From NCBI GenBank assembly GCA_011503125.2, contig WWBZ02000002.1, forward strand, positions 186,001 through 250,000: 64,000 nt of DNA. Reading direction: 5' to 3'. The translations under genes were made by a program, and so were the position numbers. Of the stretch, positions 21,761-33,217 are shown piece after piece. The DNA is from Botryosphaeria dothidea (Eukaryota > Ascomycota > Dothideomycetes > Botryosphaeriales > Botryosphaeriaceae). The notes under the pieces are model-generated. The model had not been told where the DNA came from, made no database searches, and worked only from the letters and a program-made list of their open reading frames with translations. Positions within the stretch are counted from its first letter, which is position 1, and each line of letters starts with the position of its first letter.

Positions 21761-24700
21761 TCAACTTCCGGCATTACCACCGCCCCTCGCTCTCTTGGGG
21801 CCGCCGTCTTGTCCACCAGTATCAGCCCCATCCTCCCTCGGGCGCTTGTTGGGCACGAACTGCTTCGCCGCAACGTTCATACCTCTACCCGCACCGGCTC
21901 CACCTTCCTGACCTACCTGATGTTGACCAGCTTGGCCACCACCTCGTCCACGGCCCTGTCCACCTCCACGTCGGGGAAGACTGCTTTGGGCAGGCCCTCC
22001 TTGCTGGCCTTGCTGCGCACCGGCTTGTCCACCGCCACGACCAGGCCTGGGGATACCGCCGCCTCGTGGAATGCCTGTACCACCTTGACCCATGAGGCCA
22101 CGAAGAGCTCCAGGGCCAGTGCCCATGTTAGGCTGGCCCTGTTGAGGAGGTCCAGGGCGGCTATGCAGAGAGTTGTTCTGCATATTCGGGATACCGGTTT
22201 GTTGTGGTTGGAATTGCACTTGGCCACCTTGAATCTGCTGCTGTTGGAAGGGAGAGTTAGGGCGGAATTGGTTGTTCTGGCCCATGGCACTTCCTGGGCG
22301 AGGAATGCCGGTGTTATTCTGCGGGAAGGGGTTCATTGGTGGCTGACCCTGCTGACCCTGGAATTGGTTCACCGGCACTTGGCGATGAAGCTGTTGTTGT
22401 GGTTGAGCAGGTTGGGCAGGTTGACCGAAGCCACCGGCCTGAGGCGACGGTTGTTGTACTTGCTGGGGTACCGCCTGTGTGTTGGGGGCTTGTGCCTGCG
22501 GCTGTTGCTGCGCCGGTTGTGGAGGTGCAGGTACAGGTGCAGGGGCGGCCGCAGGGGCTGCGGGTGTAGGTTTGGCATCTTTGGCTACTGCCCAGACCTC
22601 TCCGACGGCACGCTCAGGTGTCTCCTCTGCAGCTTTCTGAACCACTTCAATCTTCGCAGTTGCGTTGCGCTCCCTGTTCTGCGCCATGTTCAGCTTCAGA
22701 GAAACACGCTTCTCAGCCATGGCAACAGCATTATCTGCCTTCTTCTGCAGCTCCTCAGCCTCCTTCTGGTGCTTCTCGCTGAGCTCCTTTGTCTTTGCCT
22801 CGAGCTCAGTGGAAAGCTTCGTCTTGACGTTCCGGGTGATGATAGCCTTAACAGTATTGTTGTTGTTGACCAAGTCTTTGACCTCCTGGTCAGTGAGATC
22901 ACTAAACTTCGACGCTTCAGATTTGATCTCGGGAGCTGCAGATGGAGGTGCGGGTTCTGTCGTAGCATCAGCTGCGCTATCTGTGGGAGCAGACGCAGCT
23001 TGTTCGGCAGGTGCTGCGTTCTTCAGGCGTTCGAGTTCCTCCCTGTGCTCGGCCTTGATGCGATCGATCTCGGACTCATGCTCCGTCTTGAGCTGCTGCA
23101 TGGCCTGCTCATGCTCTTCCTTGAGTTTCTGAATCGCTTCTTCATTCTCTTGCCTGAGCGCTTGCTTGCCCTCCGAAAGTTTCTTGTTCAGTGTGGATCT
23201 CATCTGGTCTGCACGTTGCTGGAACTTGTTCTGCGCTGCCTGGACGCTCTCCTCCGCTTCGGCCTTGATCTTCGCGATTTGCTCAGCTACTTGATCGGCA
23301 GGAACGGAGCCCTCAGCACCCTCCGCAGTCGGACCAGCAGAGTTCGAGGTGGCACTGGCACGGAGATTCTCGACTTCTTTCTGAGCATCAGCAAGTTCGG
23401 CCTTGACCTTCTCAAGAGTCTCCAGGATTTCAGTGTTCGCGGCGGGAGGCTGGACTGCTTCGGTAACCTCGGATGGGCCAATTTCAGCTGGCGTAGGCTC
23501 GGCAGGCGTGGACTCCGCCGGTGCCGTTTGAGTAGGTGCAGCTTCGTTGAGCTGGGTCAATTCGGAGGTAGTGGTGTCGAGGCGTCCCTGGAGCTCGGAC
23601 TAGACAGCCATTAGCTTGTGATTAGATGAATAAGTTTTCGGTGGACTTACAATTTGAGTCTCGAGTTCCTGGACCTTGTTATTCAGTGCCTCGACCTCTT
23701 TCTGGAGCTTGGCAGCTTTGTCAGCTTCCTCGGAAGCCTTCTTCTCAGCAGCCTGGGCGCGAGCCTCCAGGAGGGCTGCCTCAGGACTGGGGACTCCAGA
23801 CTCCTGGCCCTCTTGGGCCTCTCCCTCCTCCGGAGTATCTTGCATCTCTGTGTCAGCCTGAGGAGGCTTGGCGTTTGCAAGAGCTTCCTCGTGGGCTGCC
23901 TTCGTCTTTTCCAGTTCGTCCTTCACAGCTGCCAGCTCCAGCTCCAGTTGCTCCTTTGCCTGCTTAGCAGCTTCTTTCTCCAGATTGGCGTCCTTAATCT
24001 TGCCTGACAGCTCGCGCGAACGGGTTTTGAACTGTTCAATAAGCTTTTCGCGACGCTCGTTGTGATACGCATCCCTTTGGTCTGTGATTTCAGTCTTGGC
24101 ATTGGCGAGAGTATCTTCAAAGCCATCAATCTGAGCTTGAAGGGGCGCCTTTTCGGACTGGAGCTGATCACGCTCGGCTTCCAAGGTGGTGATCTTGTTT
24201 TTGAGTTCCGCAAGCTCTTCAGGATCAACACGGTCGTACTTCTGCAGAATGTTCTGCGTCCGCTGCTGCCAGCGGTCACGGTCTTCCTTGAGTTGCTTGA
24301 GTTCACCAGACTTAGTCTCCACGTCATTCTCGAGTTCACGAAGTGAGTTTCGTAGAGGCTCGATCTGCTCCTGGAGACTTTCGATTTCCTTGATCCTTTC
24401 GGCAAGTTGAGCCTGGGCTTGATTTTTCTCGTTGCGCAATGTGACACTACTTTCGCGGTGAAGGTTCAGCTCATTGATAGTTTCCATAAGCTTAGCGTGG
24501 CTGACGCTGGTTTGCTGGTTCTCGATCTGGTTTTGACGCTCCTTGTTGAGTTTCTCGCGCGTCTCGTCGAGTTGGCTTTGGGTGTGTTCAAGTTGTTTCT
24601 TGACACGGTCGGACTCTTGAACCGCCAGATTCCATTGAACCTCCACAATGTCCTTCTCGCGGCGGAGGTAACGAATGACTTCTTGCAGATTCTCGGTCTC

Positions 24701-27700
24701 AGGTGGTGGAGTGGAGCCTGCCTCTGCAGTCTCTGCGCCAAGGGAAGCGCGGCTCTGCTTGAGGGCGGCAATCTGTGAGCTGACCGTCTCGAGCTGCTCG
24801 TGGAGTCTCTTGTTTTGGTCGTTGACTTCGTCCCGGCGAATCTTGAGGTCCGAAATTTCACGCTCGTAGCGGGCACGAGTTTCGTTCCAGCTGTCTTCAC
24901 CCGATTCCAGTGCAGTCTTGGCAGCTTGGGCCTCCGCTCTGATCTCGGCGACTTCGGCCTTGAGCTGATTGTGCTCTGTGCGGACCTTCTGCAGATTCTG
25001 TGCAGCTTCTGCGTGCTTGACAAGCTCACTCTCATAGCTTTGTTGTGCTTGCTGGGCAATGGTAGCCTGCGCCTTAAGGTCTTCCTGGCACAGCTTGGCA
25101 GTCTCCTGGTAGCGCTCGCTCTCATCCTTGAGACGGTCAATTTCGGACTGGAGAATGGCCCTCTGTTCGTTGAACCGAGCTAGGTTCTCCTCGTGTCCAG
25201 TGCGGAGTTTCGAGAGCTCAGTGTTGGTTGTGGCGAGCTCTGTAGAGATTTCCTCAACCCGTTGCTCGAGGTCACGAATCTTGGCATCCTTTTCAGCGAT
25301 AATGCCGTCCATCTCTTCGCGGTACTGGTCGTGGGTCTCGTTGATACTCTGGAGTTCCTCCTCGGAAGCCTGTGCGATAGCCTTGTACTGCTCAACATGT
25401 GCCTTGGAAGTCTCCAGTTCGTTGCGGGCGATTTCGAGATCCCGCTTAAGATCTGCGACTTCGATCGCCAACTCCTGTTCACGGTTCAGATCGCTAGATT
25501 CTGCTTCTCCGTTTTGAATAGTGCTCTCGCGGCGTGCCGTAGGGCGAGGTGCCAGGGCAACCGCCTTCTCCTCAGCATTGCGAAGTTCAATGCGGAGTTC
25601 ATCGACCCTAGCCTGGAGCTGATCGCGTTGGGTCTTAGCAGCAACCAGTTCTTCCCTGGTGTTGCCCAAGCTCTTCACCAAATCATCAATTCTCGTGCGG
25701 TTCTGCTCCGATTCGTATTCGCGACGAAGGGCAGTCCGCTTGCCGTCCTCGACTTCATTGTCCAGCTTTCTCTTTGTGGTCTGCAGTTCAGATTCCAAAG
25801 TCTCGATGCGGGTCTGAAGACGGCGACGAGTCTCAGAGTCCGCAAGCTCCCGTTCGTTTTGCAAGTTCTGGAGGTCCGCAATCATTTTGTTAAGGCGTGT
25901 CCGTTCATCATTGAGAGCACGGTTGTCTTCAGTCAAACGAGTTTCAATGTTCTTCCAGAGTTCTTTCTCAGCCTTCAGATTGGCAGCTTCATGACGCAAG
26001 CCATCTGCCGAAGCCTTTGCCTCATAAAGCTCTTCGGCAATTTGAGCGGCTTTGAGGTCTTGCTTTGCGGAAGTCTCGGCAAGGGCCTGGCCACGCTTCT
26101 GCAGCTCTGCATTTTCACTCCGCAATTGGTTAAAATTGGCTTGTAAGAGCTCGTACCTCTCGTGAGCGAGTGTGAGCTGCGAGCCGGTGCGGTTGATCTC
26201 CATCTGAAGATCACTCTTCTCCTTAGCCAACCGGTCAGCCTGCTCCTTGAGCATAGCATGATCCGTTGTCGACTCTTTACGGAAAGCGTCGAAGTGGCTC
26301 TGGAGTTCCTTGAGAAGTTTAGCATAATCGGCGAGGTCCTTCGCATGCGGAGAGGTGCCAGGACCAATGCTCTGAGAGAACCCGCCGGGAGGTGGAGTGG
26401 ATGATCCAACAGATTCACCGAACATTGAGGCGAGGTCGGACCCAGGAGGAATTTGGCCACGGTGAGTAAGCATCCGGCGGAACATGTCCCTCTCACGCTG
26501 GTAACTCTCAGCAACCGTGTTCAAGGACTTCAGCTCGTCTTCATAACGAGAAGCCTTCATACGCAGCTCTTCCAACTCCTCCTGGTCTCTTTCTGCTTGA
26601 CTCTTCTTGGCTCTTGCCTCTTCACCTTCCATTTGCTCGCCAAGTTGCCGGGTAATTTGAAGGAGTTTGGCGTTCTGTTCCTGGATTTCTTCGATATTGC
26701 GGAAGATGACAAGGCGTTGGGTAATGAATCGGCTGGTATCCGTGACGCCATCTTCGACGTCTATTTCGCCACGAACAATCTTCTCAAACTCGGCCTGTTC
26801 GGCCGCGCTCAAAGCTTCAAGGCCTTGATCACGTACGGTGACTTCGAATAGGAGTGCCTTGACCTGGTTGCTAAGATCCTGGAGCTGTTGCCGCAGAACG
26901 TCGCCTTCGCGTTGAAGACCTTCTACTTGGCCAGACCATTTCCTTGACTCTTTCTTAGCGGCGTCCCGATCCCTATTGGCCTCCTCGAGTAATTCTGAGA
27001 TCTCCAGAACGTTGTTCTCCAGTTTTTGGTGGCCAGCCCGCAATTCCTCAATCTCAGGTTGCTTCGCCTCCAAATCCTGGATCATCTCGTCGATGGTGCT
27101 GCTCAGCTTAGCATTGCGACGACGCTCAGCATCGAGTTCAGATTTGATTTGCGCGTGTTCAGCATAGAGCTGTGTGAAGGTCAGACCACCCTTGACGCGA
27201 GAGGGCGAACCGTAACCAGGAGTGCCGAACGTAGGAGATCCCGAGCGCCCTGGAGTTGCCGCACCACCAAGGCCGTTGACAGGGCGTCTCGGAGTGCCTG
27301 TGATAGCAACGGTATTCTGTTGGCGACTGGAAATGTCCGATTCCAATTTCTCAACCTGAATTTCCAACTCTTCAATCTTGCGCAATGCCATCTCCTTCTC
27401 TGATCTCTCCGTCTCGACCTCAGCTTGCATTTGGCCCAACTCCTCCGCAGCGTCCTCTTTCACCTTGTCGAAAGAGGCCTGAACTTCCTGAAGGCGCCCC
27501 CTCGCGGTATCTGCGCTCTGCTTTTGAAGATCAGCGAGTCGGCGCGAGCTGTCTAGCTCGACGCGAAATTGCTCGTCGGCCTTGGCGGCCGCTTCCTGAA
27601 GTTGCTGGATTTTAGACAGAGAATCCTCGGCCTTCTGGTTGATTTCATCAATACGACTCCGCAGGGTAGCCTCTGTGCGGCGCATTGATTCGATGGTGTC

Positions 27701-28484
27701 GTTGGCGTCATCGTACATACGCTGCAATTCCGAAATCTTCGCACTCTTTTCCTTGCGGTACTTTGAGTATTCAGCGTTCTTAGTTTGCAGCTCCGACTCG
27801 TACCACTCATTGTTCTTCTTCAGCAGGTCAATTTCCTGTTGTAGAGACTGCTGGCGGAACTTGGTGGTTGTCGCTGCGTTTTGCGCTGCCTGGTTCTTGT
27901 CCTCAAGCTCTGAAATTTCACGTCGAAGAGCCACAATCTTCTGATGTTGAGCCGAGAGCTCTTCAGCCAGATTATCATGCGCGGTGGTCTTCGCCTCCAG
28001 CAGAGCAATGGTTTCGCGGTTCGAAGCTTCTAAAGTGCTGACTCGCGTCCGAAGAACTTCCGTTTCCGAGGAGGACGTAGTGGAGGAGGACTTCAGATTC
28101 TGGAGTTCGGATTCAAGTGAGGCGCGGGCATTTTCTGGAAATGCGATTACGTCAACAATTGCCAACAGGAGCTCGAGTAGGTGAGAGCTTACCTTCTTCA
28201 TTTAGCTTCTTGCGGACCTCTTCAAGCTCCTTCAGATTCTTGTCCACCGATGCCTTGAGCGCCCTAGCGCGGGAATCCCCCGTCCTAACAGCGTTCTCGA
28301 GCTCGACATCGGAACGGAGCTTCTCAGCCTTCACCTCGTCAAACTCGTGGGCCCGAGACTCGATCTTGGCCAAGAGCTGCTGCACAAGCTCGGTAGTGGG
28401 CGCGTCCAGTAACGTCTGTAGTGTCGGTTCTGGGACGGAGTAGGCCGCGGCGATGTAGGCCGTGTCGATGGCCGCCGTCGCCAT
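21761..28484 (-). CDS. mlp1: Nuclear basket protein TPR/MLP1
   Basis: Three exons (28193-28484, 23651-28134, 21761-23599) with introns of 58 and 51 bp encode 2204 aa, in the size range of MLP1 and TPR. Residues ~40-1700 are almost continuous coiled coil. A Pro/Gly/Ser break near residue 415 (Thr-Pro-Gly-Arg-Ser-Gly-Ser-Pro-Thr-Phe-Gly-Thr-Pro-Gly-Tyr-Gly) is followed by Gly-Leu-Thr-Phe-Thr-Gln-Leu-Tyr. The last ~350 residues are low complexity: Gln/Pro-rich, then Arg-Gly-Gly repeats and a basic Lys-Arg-Pro-Arg-Glu stretch, probably a nuclear localisation signal. The protein forms the filaments of the nuclear pore basket and takes part in mRNA export control, spindle checkpoint and chromatin anchoring. 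It is divergently paired with TFIIE-beta. Splice calls keep the frame exactly and use GTAAGC/GTAAGT donors. Confidence 0.95.
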
Positions 28485-29024
28485 GGCTACAGAAAGTCGA
28501 GTTCGACGAGCTCAGTCAGCACATAATAGGAGGGGAAAAGACGGTCGTAGCCGAATAATGAGAAAGAAAGGGAGAAGAAAGAGTGGCGTGAAGGGCGCGG
28601 TCCACAATGTGGGTTTGTGGAGGCAGGCGCGTGCGGAGGTGGGTGATGTTTCTTTGACCGTGACGAGACGCGGCAAACGTCAATGAGCTGCATCGCGCTA
28701 GAGCAGGTCTTGGCGCCGCTGGAAGCAGGCGCGGAGGCTTTGCCGGAGTACTACCGGAGGCAGAGCCGCAGCACCGCATGAGCGAGCGTCATTCAAGGAA
28801 GCTGCACCTTTGTCCAGCCACTGCACCACCGAGACTCAACCCTCCCACCCCACAGCTTCCACCGCTGCCTGCCCTCCGACGCCGCCCTCTCCACACCCCG
28901 CCGGCGTCGCAATCCTAGGGCCGCTTGCTGACGGTCGCTGGCACCGTCCGCGCTTGGCGACTCAGCTTCTCGACATTATTACCTCGACCGACCGCAGCGG
29001 GAACAAAGCTAGTACCGCCTCATA
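28485..29024. promoter_or_regulatory. Bidirectional promoter region, TPR / TFIIE-beta
   Basis: A 540-bp gap separates the divergent starts of TPR/MLP1 and TFIIE-beta, so both promoters must share it. The right half is C-rich (Pro/Ser-coding-like frames), typical of leaders. No TATA box is evident. No specific factor site can be assigned. Confidence 0.55.
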
Positions 29025-29858
29025 ATGTCGTTTCTCAAGCCGTCCAGCGTGGCCTCGGCGCCGTCGCCGACTCCCTCCAACTCCTCGCAATCCAACAAGA
29101 AGCGCCCGCGTCCTGAGCCTGATGCGACCGTGTATTCGCAGCCTGAGAACACCAGCTCAGGCCAGGAGACTATGACCCGCGTGACTTACGCGCTCGAGTA
29201 TCTCAAGGAGAAGGACAAGCCCATGCTTTTCGAGGACATTTTCAACCACCTATCCATCCAAGTATCCGACGGTCCAGCTGCGAGACCCAGGCCAGCTCCC
29301 AAAGGTGGCCGCGAGTGGAAGGTTCTGACTACCATCTTACGGCGACACCACAAAGTTGACTTTGATCCAACGGGCTTCAACGGCCAGGGTGCCTACCGCT
29401 ATCGGCCTCTCCACAACGTGCGCTCCGCAGAGGAACTCAAGGGACTTCTGCAGCGACAGACCAGCTCGGTGGGCATCAAGGTTGGGGAACTGAAGGACGG
29501 CTGGCCGGGTGCTGTCGACGCCGTCAACGATCTGGACAAGAAGGGGGAGATTCTGGTGACGCGCCACCAGAAGACGGGACAACCAATGTTGGTGTGGCAG
29601 AACGATCCCTCGCTGTCGCACAACATTGACATTGAGTTCCGCAACATGTTCCTGAGCATCCCGCTTCCTCCCAACCCTGACGATATGCGTGCGAGGCTCG
29701 AGGCCGCAGGACTCAAGCCCGTGAGCGCTCCGAGGGAGACTAAGTCGCTCAACAACCAGCCTCAAAAGAAGAAGAAGAAGGCACCGAGGAAGGGAATGAA
29801 GACGTCTAATACCCACATGTTGAATGTCTTCAGGGACTATTCAGACAAGAAGAAATGA
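29025..29858 (+). CDS. tfa2: TFIIE beta subunit (general transcription factor)
   Basis: An intronless gene for 277 aa. TFIIE-beta works with TFIIE-alpha at RNA polymerase II promoters to recruit and regulate TFIIH. The Ser/Pro-rich N-terminus ends in Lys-Lys-Arg-Pro-Arg-Pro. The first winged-helix domain covers about residues 50-130 (Val-Thr-Tyr-Ala-Leu-Glu-Tyr-Leu-Lys; Phe-Asp-Pro-Thr-Gly-Phe...Tyr-Arg-Tyr-Arg-Pro), the second about 135-205 (Gly-Ile-Lys-Val-Gly-Glu-Leu-Lys-Asp-Gly-Trp-Pro; Ile-Leu-Val-Thr-Arg). The tail is basic, with Gln-Lys-Lys-Lys-Lys-Lys-Ala-Pro-Arg-Lys, and ends Phe-Arg-Asp-Tyr-Ser-Asp-Lys-Lys-Lys. Nuclear. Confidence 0.96.
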   Translation: MSFLKPSSVASAPSPTPSNSSQSNKKRPRPEPDATVYSQPENTSSGQETMTRVTYALEYLKEKDKPMLFEDIFNHLSIQVSDGPAARPRPAPKGGREWKVLTTILRRHHKVDFDPTGFNGQGAYRYRPLHNVRSAEELKGLLQRQTSSVGIKVGELKDGWPGAVDAVNDLDKKGEILVTRHQKTGQPMLVWQNDPSLSHNIDIEFRNMFLSIPLPPNPDDMRARLEAAGLKPVSAPRETKSLNNQPQKKKKKAPRKGMKTSNTHMLNVFRDYSDKKK

Positions 29859-29879
29859 GCAAACTTGAATACCAGGAAA

Positions 29880-29924
29880 CGGACATGTTGAACTGCAGTC
29901 GCCTATGGTAGTCCAATGCAGGTC
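29880..29924 (+). repeat. Degenerate direct repeat, copy 1
   Basis: Shares about 36 of 45 positions with 30357-30401, most differences being transitions. The shared core is CTGCAG..CG..TATGGTA.TCCAATGC. Origin unknown; it could be the remains of a small duplication. Confidence 0.45.
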
Positions 29925-30356
29925 TGCAGGTCAGATGAGAGATGAAAGTGCTAAGGGTAATCTGGGTTTGAATTTGCATGGTCATGGGGTCTGGCTAAGG
30001 GCTGCACTATTCGGCGTTGGGGGAGGGTATACCAGCGATTTTTACGATAGATGAATAAAAAAGGGGTTGGTCGCGTTTCGGCCATGGGGATGGAATGACC
30101 CCGAACAATTACACCCCAGTTCAAAGTTCGTCCAATAGGACGGTCAGCAAAACTATCACAACGTTAAAAGCAACCATATAATCGATGAAATACCTTGACA
30201 TAAGTGCTTCCGTGTGCTCAAATTGCAGCCTACGCTATCGTGCAGAAATTTATGTCATTTGTGTTCAGAAGGTATGGGATGTTGAAGCAACCATCTTGGT
30301 GCCACTTTAGGATCTTCAAAGTTCCTGCGGCAGGGAGATGTACTATATCACTGAGA

Positions 30357-30401
30357 CGGACCTACTGGACTGCAGCCGGGTATGGTAATCCAATGCGGGT
30401 C
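30357..30401 (+). repeat. Degenerate direct repeat, copy 2
   Basis: Partner of 29880-29924, same orientation, about 480 bp away. Confidence 0.45.
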
Positions 30402-30701
30402 ATATTACCACGAATTCCGTCGGCCCAGTCACAACCCGGCAGTGGAGGGACGGTACGACGTTACGATATCCCAGGTCAAGAGTTTTCCGCATTGCCCTAA
30501 AAGGAAATAATAAATCGTTTCCCGCGGTGCAGTCCCCCACAAGCGATCCTCAGGGTCCACCCATATCCAAACATATCTAGCCAAACATATAAATGAACCA
30601 CCTGAACCCCCTTCAGTGAAGAATCTTAGGAATCTAGCGTGTCTCTTTTCAAATTCCCACGTTCACTTTTTTGACTCTCTTGCCACAAATTATCATCCGC
30701 G

Positions 30702-31075
30702 ATGAAGCTTTCCACCATCGCAGCCGCCTCCGCAACCCTCGCAGCACCCGCTGCGCTGGCAGCTCCGGCCCGGAGGGACCCCGCCACCACCGAAAACCAT
30801 AAGCACGCGGCCGAGACCAGAAAGGTGAGCGTCAGCGGTCCAACTGGCCCGGCGTCCGTTCCGCAAGAGCGCCAGCCAGCTGCCGAGTGCGGTTTCGACA
30901 CCATCGTCGTCGAGCGCAGTGTCGAACCGAGAAGTGGGTAAGTACATACACACTTCATGTTTCCTATTCTGCCTTCGGGACTTCGTCTAACAGTAATGCC
31001 AGCGTTCCCCCCCCCCCCCCCCCCCCCCTGGGAACCTATGAACGTCCTCTATCTAGCCTTTTCCATACTATGTAA
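30702..31075 (+). CDS. Small secreted protein with polyproline tail
   Basis: Exon 1 is 30702-30937 and starts with a signal peptide of about 20 residues (Ala-rich, ending Ala-Leu-Ala-Ala-Pro-Ala). A GTAAGT donor at 30938 precedes an in-frame stop three bases later. The best intron is 30938-31002, with a CTAAC branch at 30986-30990 and a CCAG acceptor. Exon 2 (31003-31075) then reads Val, seven Pro from a run of 22 C, and a short tail ending Phe-His-Thr-Met, giving 102 aa. An acceptor at 30993 would add three residues but overlaps the branch. Without splicing the protein is 79 aa. The mature part is hydrophilic with a single Cys. No family recognised. The C run makes the frame of exon 2 fragile. 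Confidence 0.6.
31007..31028. repeat. Homopolymer of 22 C
   Basis: An uninterrupted run of 22 cytosines, lying in the predicted last exon of the small secreted protein at 30702-31075. It is in a frame that reads seven prolines. Such a run is prone to polymerase slippage and to sequencing error, so its true length is uncertain. Confidence 0.95.
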
Positions 31076-31378
31076 ACAACGTGTATGATCCGTGCTTACT
31101 TTGAAGAGCGTACTCATAACAGGATGACGTGGTGGATGATGGGTTTCGTGTGGAGCGGACGTTGGAAACATTTTGTTGTTTGATAGTTTGAGCATGCTGC
31201 GTATATACCACTCGGTGAATAGAATTTGAATCCTTTGATTCCCTTGTGTGTGGTCCAGCTGGGAGCTGCACTGTTTGCTACGAGTCTTTTCACAATGCTG
31301 ATCTTGCTGCCTGGATCTCTCAATTTTTTGTGACAGGGGAGATATATAATTTACTGTGGGAAGAAGTCTTTCTTTGCA

Positions 31379-32512
31379 TCACGCCAATTGACCTTTCTTG
31401 TACGGGAACGTCTTCCTGAAATGCTCAGCGATCTGCGTCCTCGTCGCCACCCACACACCCTCCTTCTGACTGATATACTCGACGAACTTCTTCAGCGCGG
31501 CAAAGCGCGCAGGCTTACCAATGCACCTGCAGTGCAGACCAATCGTCATCATCTTTGGCATGCCCTCGCAACCTTCTTCGTACAGCACATCAAAAGCCCC
31601 TTTCACGTGGTCGTAAAAGTCCATCGGCGCGCCGAACCCTGTCGGCACGTTGAACTTGTAGTCGTTGCAGTCGTAGGAGTACGGCACCATCAGCATTCCC
31701 TGCGGGTTCGGGTCGTCCTTCTCGGCGGGCACGTCAACCCAGTAGGGCACGTCGTCTGCGTAGCTGTCGGACTGCCACAGGAGCGGAAGACCCATCTCCT
31801 TGTAGACGTCCCAGACAAGGGCATGGGAGCGCGGCGACAAGCGGCCGTAGTACCAACCCTTGGGCGCTTCGCCGGTGATCCGTTGGATGGTCTCAACACC
31901 CTTCTTGATCATGGCTTTCTCTTCCTCGGCGGGCATGTTGTGGTAATCGATCCACCTGAGGTAACGTGAGCATTTTGCTCGGAAACTCAAGCATATTGAG
32001 AAATTAGCAGGCTTACCGGTACGCGTGTGATGCCACATCGTGACCATTTTGCACGCTGGACAACGCAACCGCTGGGTTCTTTTCAATTGCTTGGCCCACG
32101 GCATACAGGGTGTACTTGAAGCCGTGCTTGTTGAACAGCCGGAACAATCTCCAGACTCCTGCTCTTGAGCCGTAATTGCTTGAGACCATTAGTGTTACGT
32201 AATTCAGGCAATTTGAGGCCATACGCACTATTCACTCTCGATATTGACGGCCCGCTCTTGGACATGAGGTGTCCCTCCAGGGGCTTCCCACAGATGTGTC
32301 TCAGAATGGACGTCGCCGTTCAAGACCGTGTGTTCAGCACCCTCCTCGTAATTGATGACAAACGAAACTGCAATCTTGGCGCCATTGGGCCACTGCGGAT
32401 TGAATGACTTTTCGCCATAGCCGATCAGGTCGCGGGGAAAGTCATAATAGTCGTCCCACTTGTATGGCGCGACTTCGGAGGGGTCTTTCGAGAAGTTGTA
32501 AGGAGTGGACAT
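31379..32512 (-). CDS. PuuE-like polysaccharide deacetylase / allantoinase-type
   Basis: Three exons (32229-32512, 32017-32178, 31379-31955) with introns of 50 and 61 bp give 340 aa. Splicing yields Asn-Ile-Glu-Ser-Glu-Tyr, then Asn-Tyr-Gly-Ser-Arg-Ala-Gly-Val-Trp-Arg, then Gly-His-Asp-Val-Ala-Ser-His-Ala-Tyr-Arg-Trp. These are hallmarks of the NodB-fold group that includes bacterial PuuE, a cofactor-independent allantoinase. The N-terminus has Phe-Val-Ile-Asn-Tyr-Glu-Glu-Gly-Ala-Glu. The last exon holds Pro-Tyr-Trp-Val-Asp and Leu-His-Cys-Arg-Cys-Ile-Gly-Lys-Pro-Ala-Arg. No signal peptide, so a cytosolic hydrolase acting on a small amide is more likely than a cell-wall deacetylase. Known fungal relatives are mostly annotated only as polysaccharide deacetylase. 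It is divergent from an amidase, which fits a nitrogen-scavenging role. Confidence 0.9.
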
Positions 32513-33217
32513 GGTGGCTAATGAAAGCAGCGGCAACAAGAACGGGAAACTCGGGTCAATGGCAAAAGAGGATGAGCGGCCGTCAATATACAGGTCAAGG
32601 TGTGGAAGGAATGCCGGTGGTGTCTCCTAGAGTCTAGACCCGGGGCAAAAAGTCTAGGGACTGGGACACCGAAAAGCGGCATCCGGCGGGACACATATTT
32701 CTACCAGCTTTGTCTCACTTTCCCCAGCGCGGTCTCCCCACGTTTGGCTTCAGTATTTCGAAATCTGGCGGCCGAGGTGGCGACGGGCGACAGCCGGATC
32801 GGGCATCTCATTGCTGCCGCGGGGTAGGACGAGATACTCGCTCGCAGGACGCGATAGGGCAATGCATGGCGAACGGCGGGCGGGCTCCAGGGCGTGAGCC
32901 TCTGTGCTGCGCGAGTCGGTGATAGCTCAGGCGCGGCCGATAGACCGGGCCATTGATCGGCGCGCGGAAGTCCAAGTGGCGGCCGCTGGTCGAAGATAAG
33001 CGGACCAAAGCGCGCCAACAGGTCCGACCGTCCGTGGTGGGTGAGCTGTCCGGTCGAGAAAGAGTCACTCAAGAGGGCACAAGTTGACGGTGCGAACATC
33101 CCTCTTTCTTTTTCTGACGTTAAGCATCCGCGAAAGTTTAACTCAATTTGAGCGAGCTTATTGTGCGTCCCATCACGTGATTTCGCCGCACTCTTTTCTT
33201 GCTTCATCCAGTCAGCC
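32513..33217. promoter_or_regulatory. Shared divergent promoter with GATA-type sites
   Basis: 705 bp between the deacetylase (minus) and amidase (plus) starts. Four HGATAR sequences (binding consensus of fungal nitrogen GATA factors such as AreA/NIT2) lie within 150 bp: 32852-32857, 32920-32925, 32938-32943 and 32994-32999. About two would be expected by chance in the whole gap, so this is only suggestive. Confidence 0.4.

Larger units (their letters stand above)
29859..30701. other. Intergenic with a degenerate 45-bp repeat pair
   Basis: No gene seen. Two related 45-bp segments (29880-29924 and 30357-30401) lie in the same orientation. The last 100 bp before 30702 is a C/T-rich leader of the next gene, including ATATAAATG at about 30587-30595. 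Confidence 0.45.

Noticed and set aside
21527..23614. 695-codon frame antisense to the end of TPR/MLP1
   Set aside because: The Leu/Arg/Ser-rich translation has no domain, and the TPR C-terminus on the other strand is coherent with the upstream exons.
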